Assembly: GCF_003386195.1 (NCBI RefSeq)
Contig: NZ_QRDX01000001.1
Location: forward strand, 310,001-374,000
Origin: Seonamhaeicola aphaedonensis
GTDB lineage: Bacteria > Bacteroidota > Bacteroidia > Flavobacteriales > Flavobacteriaceae
Direction: 5' to 3'
Length of the DNA stretch: 64,000 bases
Shown here: positions 25,401 through 35,017 of the stretch, piece by piece
How positions within the stretch are numbered: the stretch's first letter is position 1
How the letters are laid out: each line of letters starts with the position of its first letter
The notes under the pieces: model-generated
Told to the model about the DNA's origin: nothing
Seen by the model: the letters and a program-made list of their open reading frames with translations, nothing else
Databases searched by the model: none
Position numbers and translations under genes: made by a program

Positions 25401-26494
25401 AATCGTATTCCTATTCCCAATTCCACAGCTTCGGCTTTAAAACCATGAGATTTTAGTGTCAATGCCCCAAACCACTTACTGCCAAAATATCGCTTTATTC
25501 CAACCCTAACATAGGTCTGCCCTTCAAAATCAAACGGATAATACACATAGTATCCCAGTTGGGTAATTAAACTTAATTTATTTACAAATAATTCATGACC
25601 TGCAAAAATACCAATACGTTTATAATCTTCGTCACCAGACAAATTATCATTTGGAAAAGCAACACTCCTATACTTAATATATTCCTTTAGGAAATTGGAA
25701 AAGAACACATCGGCACCAAATTGCAAAGCACTTTTAATATTAATTCGTTTATCTGCATAAGCAGAAAAAACATAAAATGGAAACTGCCCACTCCCTACAA
25801 TATCGCTTTCATTGACCCCGCTACGGAAAACCAAATTGTATTTTAGAGGTTCTGCAAATTTATTATCATTCTCTTGTAAAGAACTCTGATATTCAGGATC
25901 CTCATTATCTAAACTATAGGTTATTCCCAAATTCAAAGTCATCGAATTTATACTCGTGTTTGGAGCCTTTACATTAGCATTAGAATAATGTATAAGAGAC
26001 AATCCTCCCTGCAAACCAAATCTATCAAAAAGGTGTTCCTTCTTATAATTCAACATGACATAGGTGCTACTCATAAGCCTAGTTCCAAAAGCAATATTTC
26101 TAAAATTAGTTTCTCTATTATAGGGATTTGTAGTGTAGGCTAACCCCTGACCAACACGCATCATCAAGTTTCTTTTAAAAAAATAAAAATTATAATGTGC
26201 ATAAATTGAGTAGTTATTTCCTAGCACACTGTTCTTTAAATTTTGGTATGCAAAAGAAAGACCATAATCTGGATAGTTATAACGTTGCTCCCACGCCTGA
26301 TAACCAAAGGTTTTTTTATTCCAACTTAAAATAACACCTTCGGGATGCCCTTGAATTAAGTGTAGAATATCGTTGTTATGAAGTGCTATATTACCCTTAA
26401 AGTAATTAACATCAAAATAAGAGGAATATTTATTTTCCTGTGCAAAAGAAACAGAAGAACAAACAATAAAAGAGCAGGTTAAAAAAAGCCTCAT
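25397..26494 (-). CDS. Acyloxyacyl hydrolase / PagL-like lipid A deacylase
   Basis: A 365-residue outer-membrane protein: signal peptide (MRLFLTCSFIVCSSVSFA) and predicted beta-strands throughout. The segment GLSLIHYSNANVKAPN holds the His-Ser pair and Asn pattern of the PagL active site, which removes the 3-O acyl chain of lipid A. It is longer than classic PagL (about 150-180 aa), as is usual for the Bacteroidota family members, with a C-terminal extension of unknown role. I start at the ATG heading the signal peptide; the upstream TTG is not needed. It forms a two-gene unit with the GIN lipoprotein. Confidence 0.72.
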   Translation of the reverse strand: MRLFLTCSFIVCSSVSFAQENKYSSYFDVNYFKGNIALHNNDILHLIQGHPEGVILSWNKKTFGYQAWEQRYNYPDYGLSFAYQNLKNSVLGNNYSIYAHYNFYFFKRNLMMRVGQGLAYTTNPYNRETNFRNIAFGTRLMSSTYVMLNYKKEHLFDRFGLQGGLSLIHYSNANVKAPNTSINSMTLNLGITYSLDNEDPEYQSSLQENDNKFAEPLKYNLVFRSGVNESDIVGSGQFPFYVFSAYADKRINIKSALQFGADVFFSNFLKEYIKYRSVAFPNDNLSGDEDYKRIGIFAGHELFVNKLSLITQLGYYVYYPFDFEGQTYVRVGIKRYFGSKWFGALTLKSHGFKAEAVELGIGIRL

Positions 26495-26530
26495 TAATGG
26501 GTTGCTTATAGCGCAAATGTAACACAATAT

Positions 26531-27487
26531 TTAAAACAATGCGGAAGCTATTGCCTTTATATTATCGCTTTTACCCATGGAGTAATAGTGTAATACCGGT
26601 ACGCCAGCCTCTTTTAACTCTTTAGATTGTTGAATAGCAAATTCAATACCTACTTGCCTTACCGCTTGATTATCTTTACAAGCCTCTACAGAATCGATTA
26701 GGTCCTGAGGTAAATCTATTTTAAATACCTGTGGTAGTAATTGTAAATGACGCTTAACCGCAATTGGTTTAATACCTGGAATAATTGGGATTGTTATTCC
26801 CATGTTCCGTGCTTTCTCAACAAACTCAAAATATTTCTGATTATCGAAGAACATCTGTGTTACCACATAATCTGCTCCTGCATCAACCTTTTGCTTCAAG
26901 CGTTTCAAGTCGGTTTGTAATGATGGTGCTTCCATATGTTTTTCCGGATACCCCGCCACACCTATACAAAAATCAGAATAATGCTCTACTTCAACATCAT
27001 CATGAAGGTACTTACCTCTATTTAAGTTAGCTATTTGCTCCACCAAGTCACAAGCATAAGCATGACCTCCCTTTACAGGTTTAAAATACGGTTCATCTTT
27101 CATAGAATCTCCTCGTAAAGCCATCACATTGTCTAGACCTAAATAATGACAATCTACCAGTACATATTCGGTTTCCTCTTTAGTAAAACCACCGCAAAGC
27201 AAATGCGGGATAGCATCTACTTGATACTTGTGCATAATAGAGGCACAAATACCCACCGTACCAGGACGCATACGCGTAATACGTTTATCTAAAAGTCCGT
27301 TGCCTTTATCAATATAAACATACTCCTCTCTAGAAGTGGTTACATCTATAAACGGTGGATTAAACTCCATTAATGGGTCTATATTATTGTATAAATCCTG
27401 AATATTTTTCCCCTTCTTAGGTGGAATTACCTCAAACGAAAACAATGTTTTTCCCTTTGCTTCTTTTATATGGTCTGTTACTTTCAT
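26531..27487 (-). CDS. metF: Methylenetetrahydrofolate reductase
   Basis: Reduces 5,10-methylene-THF to 5-methyl-THF, the methyl donor for MetH. The 318 residues form the FAD-binding TIM barrel (FSFEVIPPKKG near the start, DVTTSREE, NVMALRGD near residue 122, ADYVVTQMFFDN near 211, IPIIPGIKPI near 233). Length is normal. It is the last gene of the SAM-riboswitch-controlled metH operon, 120 bp after metH part 2; that spacer carries two palindromic repeats. Confidence 0.97.
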   Translation of the reverse strand: MKVTDHIKEAKGKTLFSFEVIPPKKGKNIQDLYNNIDPLMEFNPPFIDVTTSREEYVYIDKGNGLLDKRITRMRPGTVGICASIMHKYQVDAIPHLLCGGFTKEETEYVLVDCHYLGLDNVMALRGDSMKDEPYFKPVKGGHAYACDLVEQIANLNRGKYLHDDVEVEHYSDFCIGVAGYPEKHMEAPSLQTDLKRLKQKVDAGADYVVTQMFFDNQKYFEFVEKARNMGITIPIIPGIKPIAVKRHLQLLPQVFKIDLPQDLIDSVEACKDNQAVRQVGIEFAIQQSKELKEAGVPVLHYYSMGKSDNIKAIASALF

Positions 27488-27498
27488 AACTGGCTTTT

Positions 27499-27523
27499 GT
27501 CATTCCCGCAAAAGCAGGAATCT
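27499..27523. repeat. Short palindromic repeat (GTCATTCCCGC type)
   Basis: GTCATTCCCGCAAAAGCAGG and the following AATCT form an imperfect hairpin (ATTCCCGC / GCAGGAAT) of the REP-like kind scattered through many bacterial genomes. A related fragment (CGTGGGAATGAC) lies at 45809-45820 in another spacer. Confidence 0.7.
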
Positions 27524-27540
27524 TTTTTATTATTTTTTAT

Positions 27541-27606
27541 TTGGGCGTTCCCCTGTGGGTCGCGCTTTTCGCACTACGCGGTAGTTTGCTCCAATCGCTA
27601 ACGCAG
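27541..27606. repeat. GC-richer interspersed repeat between metF and metH
   Basis: A segment beginning TTGGGCGTTCCCCTGTGGGT and ending CCAATCGCTAACGCAG is markedly richer in G+C than its surroundings and matches, from memory, an interspersed repeat family frequent in Flavobacteriaceae. It is noncoding and lies right after the metH stop codon. Confidence 0.6.
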
Positions 27607-27607
27607 G

Positions 27608-30280
27608 TTATTCTACCAAATTAGGGTGTAACCACTTTCTTGCTTTATCTTTTGTTATGCCTTTTCTTTGGGCATAATCGGTTACTTGGTCATCGGTAAT
27701 TTTACCTAAACCAAAATATTTAGCTTCTGGATTAGCAAAGTAATATCCTGAAACCGCTGCTGCTGGCCACATGGCTAAACTCTCGGTTAGCGTTACACCA
27801 ATAATTTTTTCAACTTCAAGCAATTCCCAAATAGTTTCTTTCTCTAAATGATCTGGACATGCTGGATAACCAGGCGCCGGACGGATACCTTTATAAGTTT
27901 CCTTTATTAATTCATCATTAGTTAAATCTTCACCCTCGGCATAACCCCAATGTTTGGTTCTTACCTGTTTATGTAAATATTCTGCAAAGGCTTCTGCAAA
28001 CCTATCTGCAATAGCTTGTGCCATAATAGCACTGTAATCATCATCTTTATTTTTATAGTCTTCCGCTAATTCTTGAGCGCCAAAAATGGCTACACAAAAT
28101 ACTCCAATATAATCCTTTTTTCCTTCACTTTCAGGTGCAATAAAATCTGCCAAGGCAAGGTTAGGTAGTCCCTCGCGCTTTTTTAATTGTTGACGTAAAG
28201 TTCTAAATACGGCTATTTCTTCACCCTTTTTCTTTACAGAAATATCGTCGTCATTTATACTGTTAGCTTCAAACAATCCAAAAACAGCTTTTGGTTTTAA
28301 TAATTGTTTCGCAATGATATCATGAATCATTGTTTGAGCATCATTAAATAATTGTTTAGCCTGTTCACCAACGACCTCATCATCTAAAATATCAGGATAC
28401 CTTCCATGTAAATCCCAACTTCTAAAAAACGGACTCCAATCTATGTACGGCAACAGTTCTTTCAAGCTTAATTGCTTGAGCATTTGAACCCCCATTTCCT
28501 TGGGCTTCACAATGTCGGCATTGCCCCAATCAATTTTAAACTTTCGCTCTCTGGCTTCTTCAATAGAAATATATGATTTCTCTTTGCCCCTTTTCAAAAA
28601 CTTGGTTCTAAATTCATCATAATCTTTCTTTAGCCTCGCTACATATTCATTAGCAGTTTGCTTATTTAACAAATCTCCTACAACAGTTACAGCACGTGAT
28701 GCATCATTTACATGCACTACCGCATTTTTATACTGCGTATCAATCTTAACAGCTGTATGGGCTTTTGATGTTGTAGCCCCACCAATTAGTAATGGAATAT
28801 GCATGTTTTCGCGTTCCATTTCCTTAGCCAAATACACCATTTCATCTAATGATGGTGTAATTAAACCAGATAAACCAATAGCATCAACATTCTCTTTTTT
28901 GGCAGTCTCAATAATTTTTTCCGGTGGCACCATCACCCCTAAATCAACAATTTCGTAGTTGTTACAGCCTAAAACAACACTCACAATATTTTTACCAATA
29001 TCGTGTACATCACCTTTTACTGTTGCCATTAATATTTTACCTAAAGCCTTTTGCTCTTCAGATTTTCCAGCTTCTATAAAGGGATTTAAATAAGCTACCG
29101 CCTTTTTCATTACACGAGCCGATTTTACTACTTGTGGTAAAAACATTTTTCCTTCACCAAACAAATCACCTACTACATTCATCCCTATCATTAAGTGCCC
29201 TTCAATAACATTTAAAGGTCTATTAGCTGCTTGTCTTGCTTCCTCAACATCTTCAATTATAAATGCATCTATTCCCTTTACTAAAGCATGTGTAATTCTA
29301 TCCTGTAATGAATTTTCTCTCCAAGATAAATCTGCTGCCTTTTCTACTTTAGTACCTTTTACGGTTTCGGCAAATTCTAATAAGCGTTCGGTAGCATCAT
29401 CACGTCTGTCTAAAATAACATCCTCAACATGCTCTAATAAATCCTTGGGAATATCATCATAAACCTCCAACATGGTCGGATTTACAATACCCATATTCAT
29501 ACCTGCTTGAATAGCATGATATAAAAATACAGAGTGCATAGCTTCTCTTACAATATTGTTTCCTCTAAAAGAAAAGGACACATTACTAACACCACCGCTT
29601 ACACTAGCATTTTCTAAATTTTGACGTACCCAACGGGTAGCTTCAATAAAATCAATTGCATTTTTTCGATGTTCTTCCATTCCTGTAGCCACAGGAAACA
29701 CATTTAAATCGAAAATAATATCTTCTGAAGGAAAGCCAACTTCATCAACTAATATGCTATATGAACGTTCTGCAATTTCAATTCTACGCTCATAGTTATC
29801 AGCCTGCCCTACCTCATCAAATGCCATCACAATGACTGCTGCTCCATAGCGTTTTATTTGGGTAGCTTCCCAAATAAATTTATCTTTTCCTTCTTTAAGC
29901 GAAATAGAATTCACAACCCCTTTGCCTTGAATAACCTGAAGTCCTGCCTCAATAATTTCCCACTTAGAACTATCAATCATAATTGGGACTCTACAAATGT
30001 CAGGTTCAGCAGCTATGAGGTTTAAAAACTTAACCATAGCTTCTTTTCCATCAATAAGTCCGTCGTCCATATTAATATCGATAATCTGTGCACCACCATC
30101 TACTTGGTGACGTGCAATATCTAGGGCTTCATCAAATTTTTCTTCTTTAATCAATCGAAGAAATTTACGAGAACCAGCTACATTAGTACGCTCGCCAATG
30201 TTTATAAAATTGCTATTCTCGTTTAAAACCAAAGGTTCTAAACCAGACAACTTCATATATTTGCTTTGGTTTACTTTCAT
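27608..30280 (-). CDS. metH: Methionine synthase, folate-, B12- and activation-domain part
   Basis: 890 residues forming the C-terminal three quarters of cobalamin-dependent methionine synthase: pterin-binding domain (about 15-280, [14 protein letters not shown]), helical cap and B12-binding domain (about 310-560, with [10 protein letters not shown] near residue 427 giving the cobalt-ligating His) and the SAM-dependent activation domain (about 600-880, with [15 protein letters not shown]). The homocysteine-methyltransferase domain is a separate gene immediately upstream, 21 bp away. This split is common in Bacteroidota. The transcript starts at a SAM-I riboswitch. Confidence 0.96.
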   Translation of the reverse strand: MKVNQSKYMKLSGLEPLVLNENSNFINIGERTNVAGSRKFLRLIKEEKFDEALDIARHQVDGGAQIIDINMDDGLIDGKEAMVKFLNLIAAEPDICRVPIMIDSSKWEIIEAGLQVIQGKGVVNSISLKEGKDKFIWEATQIKRYGAAVIVMAFDEVGQADNYERRIEIAERSYSILVDEVGFPSEDIIFDLNVFPVATGMEEHRKNAIDFIEATRWVRQNLENASVSGGVSNVSFSFRGNNIVREAMHSVFLYHAIQAGMNMGIVNPTMLEVYDDIPKDLLEHVEDVILDRRDDATERLLEFAETVKGTKVEKAADLSWRENSLQDRITHALVKGIDAFIIEDVEEARQAANRPLNVIEGHLMIGMNVVGDLFGEGKMFLPQVVKSARVMKKAVAYLNPFIEAGKSEEQKALGKILMATVKGDVHDIGKNIVSVVLGCNNYEIVDLGVMVPPEKIIETAKKENVDAIGLSGLITPSLDEMVYLAKEMERENMHIPLLIGGATTSKAHTAVKIDTQYKNAVVHVNDASRAVTVVGDLLNKQTANEYVARLKKDYDEFRTKFLKRGKEKSYISIEEARERKFKIDWGNADIVKPKEMGVQMLKQLSLKELLPYIDWSPFFRSWDLHGRYPDILDDEVVGEQAKQLFNDAQTMIHDIIAKQLLKPKAVFGLFEANSINDDDISVKKKGEEIAVFRTLRQQLKKREGLPNLALADFIAPESEGKKDYIGVFCVAIFGAQELAEDYKNKDDDYSAIMAQAIADRFAEAFAEYLHKQVRTKHWGYAEGEDLTNDELIKETYKGIRPAPGYPACPDHLEKETIWELLEVEKIIGVTLTESLAMWPAAAVSGYYFANPEAKYFGLGKITDDQVTDYAQRKGITKDKARKWLHPNLVE

Positions 30281-30296
30281 AAATAAATCTTAATGT

Positions 30297-30321
30297 GATG
30301 CTCAAATAAGTTCAGCATGAC
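30297..30321. repeat. Palindromic repeat overlapping the 3' end of metH part 1
   Basis: GATGCTCAAATAAGTTCAGC followed by ATGAC is an imperfect palindrome of the well-known GTCATGCTGAACT...AGCATC interspersed type. It spans the stop codon of the metH homocysteine-methyltransferase gene and codes for its last residues (HAELI). Confidence 0.65.
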
Positions 30322-31303
30322 GACGCGGTTTATATTTAGCAGCGATATCAGCAATCACTTTGATATGTGCTGGGGTTGTACCACAACAACCGCCAATTAT
30401 ATTGATTAAATTCTTTTTTAAATATTCTTCTATCTGCGCACCCATTTCTTCTGGTGTTTCATCGTATTCTCCAAAAGCATTTGGCAAACCTGCATTTGGG
30501 TGTGCCGATACCGCAAAATCTGTTTTTCCAGCAATAGCCTCTAAATGTGGTTGTAATAAATTAGCTCCTAAAGCACAATTAAACCCAACCGATAATAATG
30601 GAATATGTGATACTGAAATTAAAAATGCCTCTGCCGTTTGACCTGAAAGTGTGCGCCCGCTGGCATCAGTAATGGTACCACTTAACATTACTGGTATTTC
30701 AATATGTCTTTCCTCTTTAACCTCTTCAATAGCAAATAATGCTGCCTTGGCATTTAAAGTATCAAACACTGTTTCTACCAATAATAAATCTGCTCCTCCA
30801 TCAATTAGCGCCTCGGCTTGTAGTTTATAGGCTATTCGTAATTCATCAAAAGTTACTGCTCTGTATCCTGGATCATTCACATCAGGAGACATGCTTGCCG
30901 TACGGTTCGTGGGTCCCATGGAGCCAGCTACAAACCGTGGTTTATTCGGCTCTTTTTTAGTAAACGCTTCTGCAACCTCTTTAGCTATTTTAGCAGACAC
31001 ATAATTAAGTTCATAAACCAAATCTTCCATTTGGTAATCAGCCATGGCTATAGTTGTACCAGAAAATGTATTGGTTTCCACAATATCTGCTCCAGCTTCA
31101 AAATATTTCGAGTGAATTGTTTTAATAGCTTCAGGCTGTGTTATAGATAACAAGTCGTTATTCCCTTGAAGTGGAATTGGATAGTCCTTAAAGCGTTCAC
31201 CTCTAAAATCTTCTTCCGTAAATTTATAGGCTTGCAACATGGTACCCATGGCACCATCCAACACTAAAATACGGTCTTTTAAAGCTTGTTTTATCTTTGA
31301 CAT
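30302..31303 (-). CDS. metH: Methionine synthase, homocysteine S-methyltransferase part
   Basis: 333 residues forming the N-terminal zinc-dependent module of Met[11 protein letters not shown] at the start, [15 protein letters not shown] (first zinc Cys) and [11 protein letters not shown] (other two zinc Cys, near residue 310). It binds and activates homocysteine for methylation by the B12 module encoded just downstream. I use the ATG at 31303 (MSKIKQAL), not the GTG six codons earlier. Its final residues RRHAELI are encoded by an interspersed palindromic repeat, so the tail after the domain was likely remodelled by repeat insertion. Confidence 0.95.
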   Translation of the reverse strand: MSKIKQALKDRILVLDGAMGTMLQAYKFTEEDFRGERFKDYPIPLQGNNDLLSITQPEAIKTIHSKYFEAGADIVETNTFSGTTIAMADYQMEDLVYELNYVSAKIAKEVAEAFTKKEPNKPRFVAGSMGPTNRTASMSPDVNDPGYRAVTFDELRIAYKLQAEALIDGGADLLLVETVFDTLNAKAALFAIEEVKEERHIEIPVMLSGTITDASGRTLSGQTAEAFLISVSHIPLLSVGFNCALGANLLQPHLEAIAGKTDFAVSAHPNAGLPNAFGEYDETPEEMGAQIEEYLKKNLINIIGGCCGTTPAHIKVIADIAAKYKPRRHAELI

Positions 31304-31386
31304 TTTCTCTTTATTAATCACCTACAAGATTCTCAGAAATCTTACAGGATATACAAATGTCATCAAGAAAAGTAAAAATACTATTC

Positions 31387-31532
31387 GTTATCTGTCCGCT
31401 TAGTTTCTAAATTATTCTGAAAACAATCAGCTTTATAAATTCAGAAGAGGCGGTAGAACGTAGCACCTTCTTTACAAGTTAAAGGGTTGCCAAGGTTTCA
31501 TTGGGTCTAATCCCTCTACCTTTCTTGATAAC
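31387..31532 (-). promoter_or_regulatory. SAM-I (S-box) riboswitch upstream of metH-metF
   Basis: On the minus strand the conserved S-box core is plain: GTTATCAAGAAAGGTAGAGG, then GACCCAATGAAACC, GGCAACC and AAGGTGCTAC. GTTATC at 31532-31527 pairs with GATAAC at 31392-31387 to close P1. The P4 arm (CCGC/GCGG) is extended by an inner stem (TTCTGAA/TTCAGAA). The downstream 80 nt hold no obvious U-tract terminator, so control may be at translation or by a structure I cannot resolve. It binds S-adenosylmethionine to shut off methionine synthesis genes. Confidence 0.95.
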
Positions 31533-31567
31533 ACTATTACGTTTATGAACTTATAGCTTTTGGCGCA

Positions 31568-31575
31568 CAAAAATA
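31568..31575 (-). promoter_or_regulatory. Candidate -7 box for the metH transcript
   Basis: TATTTTTG on the minus strand matches TAnnTTTG 36 bp before the riboswitch P1 stem. No TTG at -33 is evident. Confidence 0.45.
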
Positions 31576-31622
31576 ATGACTATATTTTTGTTTTACACTA
31601 TCATTTTTAAAAATTCCCGTGG

Positions 31623-32513
31623 TTACTCAAACAATGTTGATGATAAGTATCGATCACCTCTATCACAAATTATAGCGACGATAACTCCTGCATCAATAGA
31701 TTCAGCTAGTTTTAGCGCACAAAATACCGATCCACCACTACTCATTCCTGCAAAAACACCTGCCTCTTTGGCCAAACGTTGGGTGGTTGCTTTGGCATCT
31801 GCTTCGGTTACTTCAATTACTTGATCTACTTTACTTCTATCAAAGAATTTTGGAATATATTCCTCTGGCCATTTTCTAATACCAGGTATCCTTGAGTTAT
31901 CATCGGGTTGAGCACCAACTATTGTAACATCTCCATTTTTTTCCTTTAAATAAGTTGAAACCCCCATAATGGTGCCTGTTGTTCCCATGGCAGATACAAA
32001 ATGGGTTATCCTTCCGGTGGTATCTTTCCAAATTTCAGGCCCAGTGGTTTTATAATGGGCTTTCCAATTATCATCATTCCCAAATTGATTTAACAACACA
32101 TATCCCTTTTCATCTCGTAATTTAAAAGCTAAATCTCTTGACCCTTCAATACCAATATCAGCAGGTGTTAAAATCACTTCAGCACCATAAGCACGCATCG
32201 TTTTAACCCGTTCTTCTGTTGAGTTTTCAGGCATAATTAACACCATATTCACACCTAAAAGATTCGCTATTAAGGCTAAAGCAATACCTGTATTACCACT
32301 TGTTGCTTCTACTAAAGTGCCTCCTTTTTTAACATCACCCCGCTTAAGCGCTTCATTAATCATGTTAAAAGCAGGTCTATCTTTTACGCTACCACCAGGG
32401 TTATTACCTTCAAGTTTTAAAAATAGCTTAACACCTTTTTTGTTCACTAAATGACTCGCATCAACCAAAGGTGTGTTACCTATGTAATCTAAAACTGTTT
32501 TATCGTATGCCAT
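31623..32513 (-). CDS. cysM: Cysteine synthase (CysM-type O-acetylserine sulfhydrylase)
   Basis: Makes cysteine from O-acetylserine and sulfide (or thiosulfate). The 296 residues are a fold-type II PLP enzyme: IGNTPLVDASHL, PLP lysine in GGSVKDRPAFNM (about residue 43), EATSGNTGIALA and the glycine-rich MGTTGTIMGVS. The KDRPAF form and length favour CysM over CysK. Its start overlaps the upstream serine acetyltransferase by 14 bp, so acetylserine producer and consumer are coupled. Confidence 0.93.
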   Translation of the reverse strand: MAYDKTVLDYIGNTPLVDASHLVNKKGVKLFLKLEGNNPGGSVKDRPAFNMINEALKRGDVKKGGTLVEATSGNTGIALALIANLLGVNMVLIMPENSTEERVKTMRAYGAEVILTPADIGIEGSRDLAFKLRDEKGYVLLNQFGNDDNWKAHYKTTGPEIWKDTTGRITHFVSAMGTTGTIMGVSTYLKEKNGDVTIVGAQPDDNSRIPGIRKWPEEYIPKFFDRSKVDQVIEVTEADAKATTQRLAKEAGVFAGMSSGGSVFCALKLAESIDAGVIVAIICDRGDRYLSSTLFE

Positions 32514-33240
32514 TTTTTTTGGGTCTAATTTTTATTTCGGTTTGATAGGTCACTAATGAATTTTCGGGTACTGACTGGGTTATCCAAACATTAGCACCAA
32601 TAATACTATTTTTACCGATGACTATATCACCTCCTAAAATAGTGGCATTGGCATAAATACACACTCCGTCTTCAATTGTTGGGTGACGTTTTACTTTGGC
32701 CAAGTTTTTTGACACCGAAATACCTCCTAAAGTAACTCCTTGATATATTTTAACTTCTTTACCAATGATAGATGTCTCTCCAATTACAATTCCTGTACCA
32801 TGGTCTATATAAAATGAATCGCCTATTGTAGCTCCTGGATGAATGTCAATACCTGTAATACCATGAATATATTCACTCATCATCCTTGGTAAAATATATA
32901 CACCTCTCTTATACAATGCATTACTTAATCGATAAATTGAAATAGCATGAAATCCCGGATATGCCAAATAAATTTCTTCTAAACAATGTGATGCAGGGTC
33001 ATTTTTCTCGAAGGCAACAGCATCCAAATCTAGTTTTGCTCTAATTTCTGGTAACTCGGCTTTAAAGCTTTTCCAAATATTTTCAGCATCATCAATTTTT
33101 AAAACCGACAAAATTTTAATGAAAGTCTGTTCTAAAAACATGCTGTGCTCTTCTTCTTGCTCGCAATCAAACAAAGAATAAAACAATTTTTTGGTAAAGA
33201 TTTTGACTGTATCTTTTAAACAAACATTATAGCTTTTCAT
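32500..33240 (-). CDS. cysE: Serine O-acetyltransferase
   Basis: Acetylates serine for cysteine synthesis. The 246 residues have an N-terminal helical region (about 1-125) and a left-handed beta-helix with hexapeptide repeats (ITGIDIHPGATIG, DHGTGIVIGE, IYQGVTLGG, RHPTIEDGVCIYANATILGG by its ends). The catalytic His/Asp context HP-G and DHGTG is present. It overlaps cysM by 14 bp. It is sometimes called EpsC-type; the symbol is by function. Confidence 0.92.
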   Translation of the reverse strand: MKSYNVCLKDTVKIFTKKLFYSLFDCEQEEEHSMFLEQTFIKILSVLKIDDAENIWKSFKAELPEIRAKLDLDAVAFEKNDPASHCLEEIYLAYPGFHAISIYRLSNALYKRGVYILPRMMSEYIHGITGIDIHPGATIGDSFYIDHGTGIVIGETSIIGKEVKIYQGVTLGGISVSKNLAKVKRHPTIEDGVCIYANATILGGDIVIGKNSIIGANVWITQSVPENSLVTYQTEIKIRPKKNGIR

Positions 33241-33313
33241 AAGTTGCCTCTTTAGTCTTTTACTCGATAAAAATAAAATTAAAACCCGAATAATCTAACT
33301 ATATTAAACATTA

Positions 33314-33347
33314 AATCCCGCGTGTTTAAAAGAAACTTCGCGGGATT
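33314..33347 (-). terminator. Terminator of the sulfate-assimilation operon
   Basis: AATCCCGCG and its exact complement form a 9-bp stem with a 16-nt loop, 22 bp after the stop of the reductase gene. The following bases on the minus strand are T/A-rich but not a pure U run. Confidence 0.72.
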
Positions 33348-33369
33348 GTTCTATAGTAATTGCAATAAA

Positions 33370-34425
33370 TTAATTTATAGCCTGTACAACCGCTTTTGGA
33401 GCTTCTTTTCTTGTACCATCAAATCCATCAATCCCACTTACTGTTGTATATTTCAAAACAAATTTCTTACCAGGATTAATGATTTTATATGCCGCTTGAC
33501 ACATTATGGTTGCTTCATGGAACCCACAAAGAATTAGCTTTAATTTACCTGGATAGTAATTACCATCACCAATGGCGAATATACCGGGAATGTTGGTTTG
33601 ATAATCTAATGCATTATTTACTTTAATAGCATTTTTCTCAATTTCTAGACCCCAATTAGCTATAGGGCCTAATTTGGGTGATAAACCAAATAATGGTATA
33701 AAATGATCTGTCTCAACAATAGCTGGTGCTTCTCCGCTTTTTGTAATTTCAATGGCTTCAACTTTTCCATTACCAAAGATATTAGTTACTTCTGCTGGAG
33801 TAATAAGATTAATTTTACCCTCATTCTTTAATTCTTGAACTTTTTCAACAGAATCTAAATGTCCCCTAAACTCATTACGCCTGTGCACAAGTGTTACACT
33901 TTTAGCAACATCTGATAAATAAATAGACCAATCTAAGGCCGAGTCTCCACCACCAGCAATTACAACGTTTTTATTGCGGTACATTTCTGGTTCTTTAATC
34001 ATATACTCAACGCCTTTATCTTCATAATCAAGTAGGTTTTCTATTTGAGGTTTTCTAGGTTCAAAACTTCCTAAACCACTTGCTATGGCAACAACAGGCG
34101 CTTGATGCTTTGTTCCTTTATTGGTAGTTACAATAAACGATCCATCCTCTTGTTTTTCTATAGTTTCTGCACGTTCGCCTAGGGTAAAACCTGGTTCAAA
34201 CTGCTTCCCTTGTTCTAGTAAATTTTTAGTTAAATCTCCTGCTAAAATTTCAGGAAATCCAGGAATATCGTAAATAGGCTTTTTGGGGTACAATTCAGAG
34301 CACTGACCTCCTGGTTGAGGTAAAGCATCAATTAAATGACACTTTAGTTTTAACAATCCTGCTTCAAAAACCGTAAATAAACCAGTGGGGCCTGCACCAA
34401 TAATAATTATATCAGTCTTAATCAT
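33370..34425 (-). CDS. TrxR-like ferredoxin--NADP+ reductase
   Basis: 351 residues with FAD motif IIIIGAGPTGLFTVFEA, NADPH motif VIAGGGDSALDWS (about residue 160) and C-terminal FAIGDGNYYPGKLKL. The CxxC redox pair of thioredoxin reductase is missing, as in YumC-type ferredoxin-NADP reductases. As last gene of the sulfate operon, overlapping the siroheme gene by 4 bp, it probably reduces ferredoxin for the sulfite reductase encoded upstream; this role is inferred from context. Confidence 0.87.
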   Translation of the reverse strand: MIKTDIIIIGAGPTGLFTVFEAGLLKLKCHLIDALPQPGGQCSELYPKKPIYDIPGFPEILAGDLTKNLLEQGKQFEPGFTLGERAETIEKQEDGSFIVTTNKGTKHQAPVVAIASGLGSFEPRKPQIENLLDYEDKGVEYMIKEPEMYRNKNVVIAGGGDSALDWSIYLSDVAKSVTLVHRRNEFRGHLDSVEKVQELKNEGKINLITPAEVTNIFGNGKVEAIEITKSGEAPAIVETDHFIPLFGLSPKLGPIANWGLEIEKNAIKVNNALDYQTNIPGIFAIGDGNYYPGKLKLILCGFHEATIMCQAAYKIINPGKKFVLKYTTVSGIDGFDGTRKEAPKAVVQAIN

Positions 34426-35009
34426 TTCGTTTTTCTTTTTTCTATTAATTTTTTTGTGACTTCGTTAAGCGTTTCCACCTTTTCCTCAAAATCACCCTTT
34501 AGAGTTTTCCTATATTCGTTTAAATTTTTAACTAAATCATCAACATTTTCGGGAATGACTTCCTCAAAAAACTGTCTTAATCGTTTGGCTGTTGTTGGTG
34601 ATTTTCCGTTGGTACTGATTGCAACTTTCACATTGCCTTTGGTAACGATACCTCCCATATAAAAATCGCATAAAGGTGGATTATCAGCAACGTTTACTAA
34701 GATACTTCTGTTTCTACAATGCTTATAAATCCTTTCATTCACCTCAGGTCTATCAGTTGTAGCTATAACTATGTGCCTTCTCCTTAGAAATCGTTTTTTA
34801 TACTTTGATTTCACTAGGGTTACATCTCCTTTTTTAGCTAAGGCAATCGTACCCTCTCTAAACATTGGCGCTACCATGGTTACCCGAGCATCTGGACTGG
34901 ATTTTAGTAAAAACGTGAGTTTTTCCTCAGCAACAAAACCTCCTCCAATTATTAGGATATTCAGTTGTTTTACCTTAAGAAAAATGGGGTAAAGATTATT
35001 ACGTTCCAT
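34422..35009 (-). CDS. Precorrin-2 dehydrogenase / sirohydrochlorin ferrochelatase
   Basis: 195 residues matching the N-terminal half of CysG (Met8p/SirC-like): YPIFLKVKQLNILIIGGGFVAEEKL by its ends is the NAD-binding fold, VNVADNPPLCDFYMGGIV holds the catalytic aspartate region (about residue 105) and ISTNGKSPTTAKRLRQ follows. It oxidises precorrin-2 and inserts iron to make siroheme, the sulfite reductase cofactor. The uroporphyrinogen methyltransferase is a separate gene 8 bp upstream. Confidence 0.92.
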   Translation of the reverse strand: MERNNLYPIFLKVKQLNILIIGGGFVAEEKLTFLLKSSPDARVTMVAPMFREGTIALAKKGDVTLVKSKYKKRFLRRRHIVIATTDRPEVNERIYKHCRNRSILVNVADNPPLCDFYMGGIVTKGNVKVAISTNGKSPTTAKRLRQFFEEVIPENVDDLVKNLNEYRKTLKGDFEEKVETLNEVTKKLIEKRKTK

Positions 35010-35017
35010 ATCAGCAA

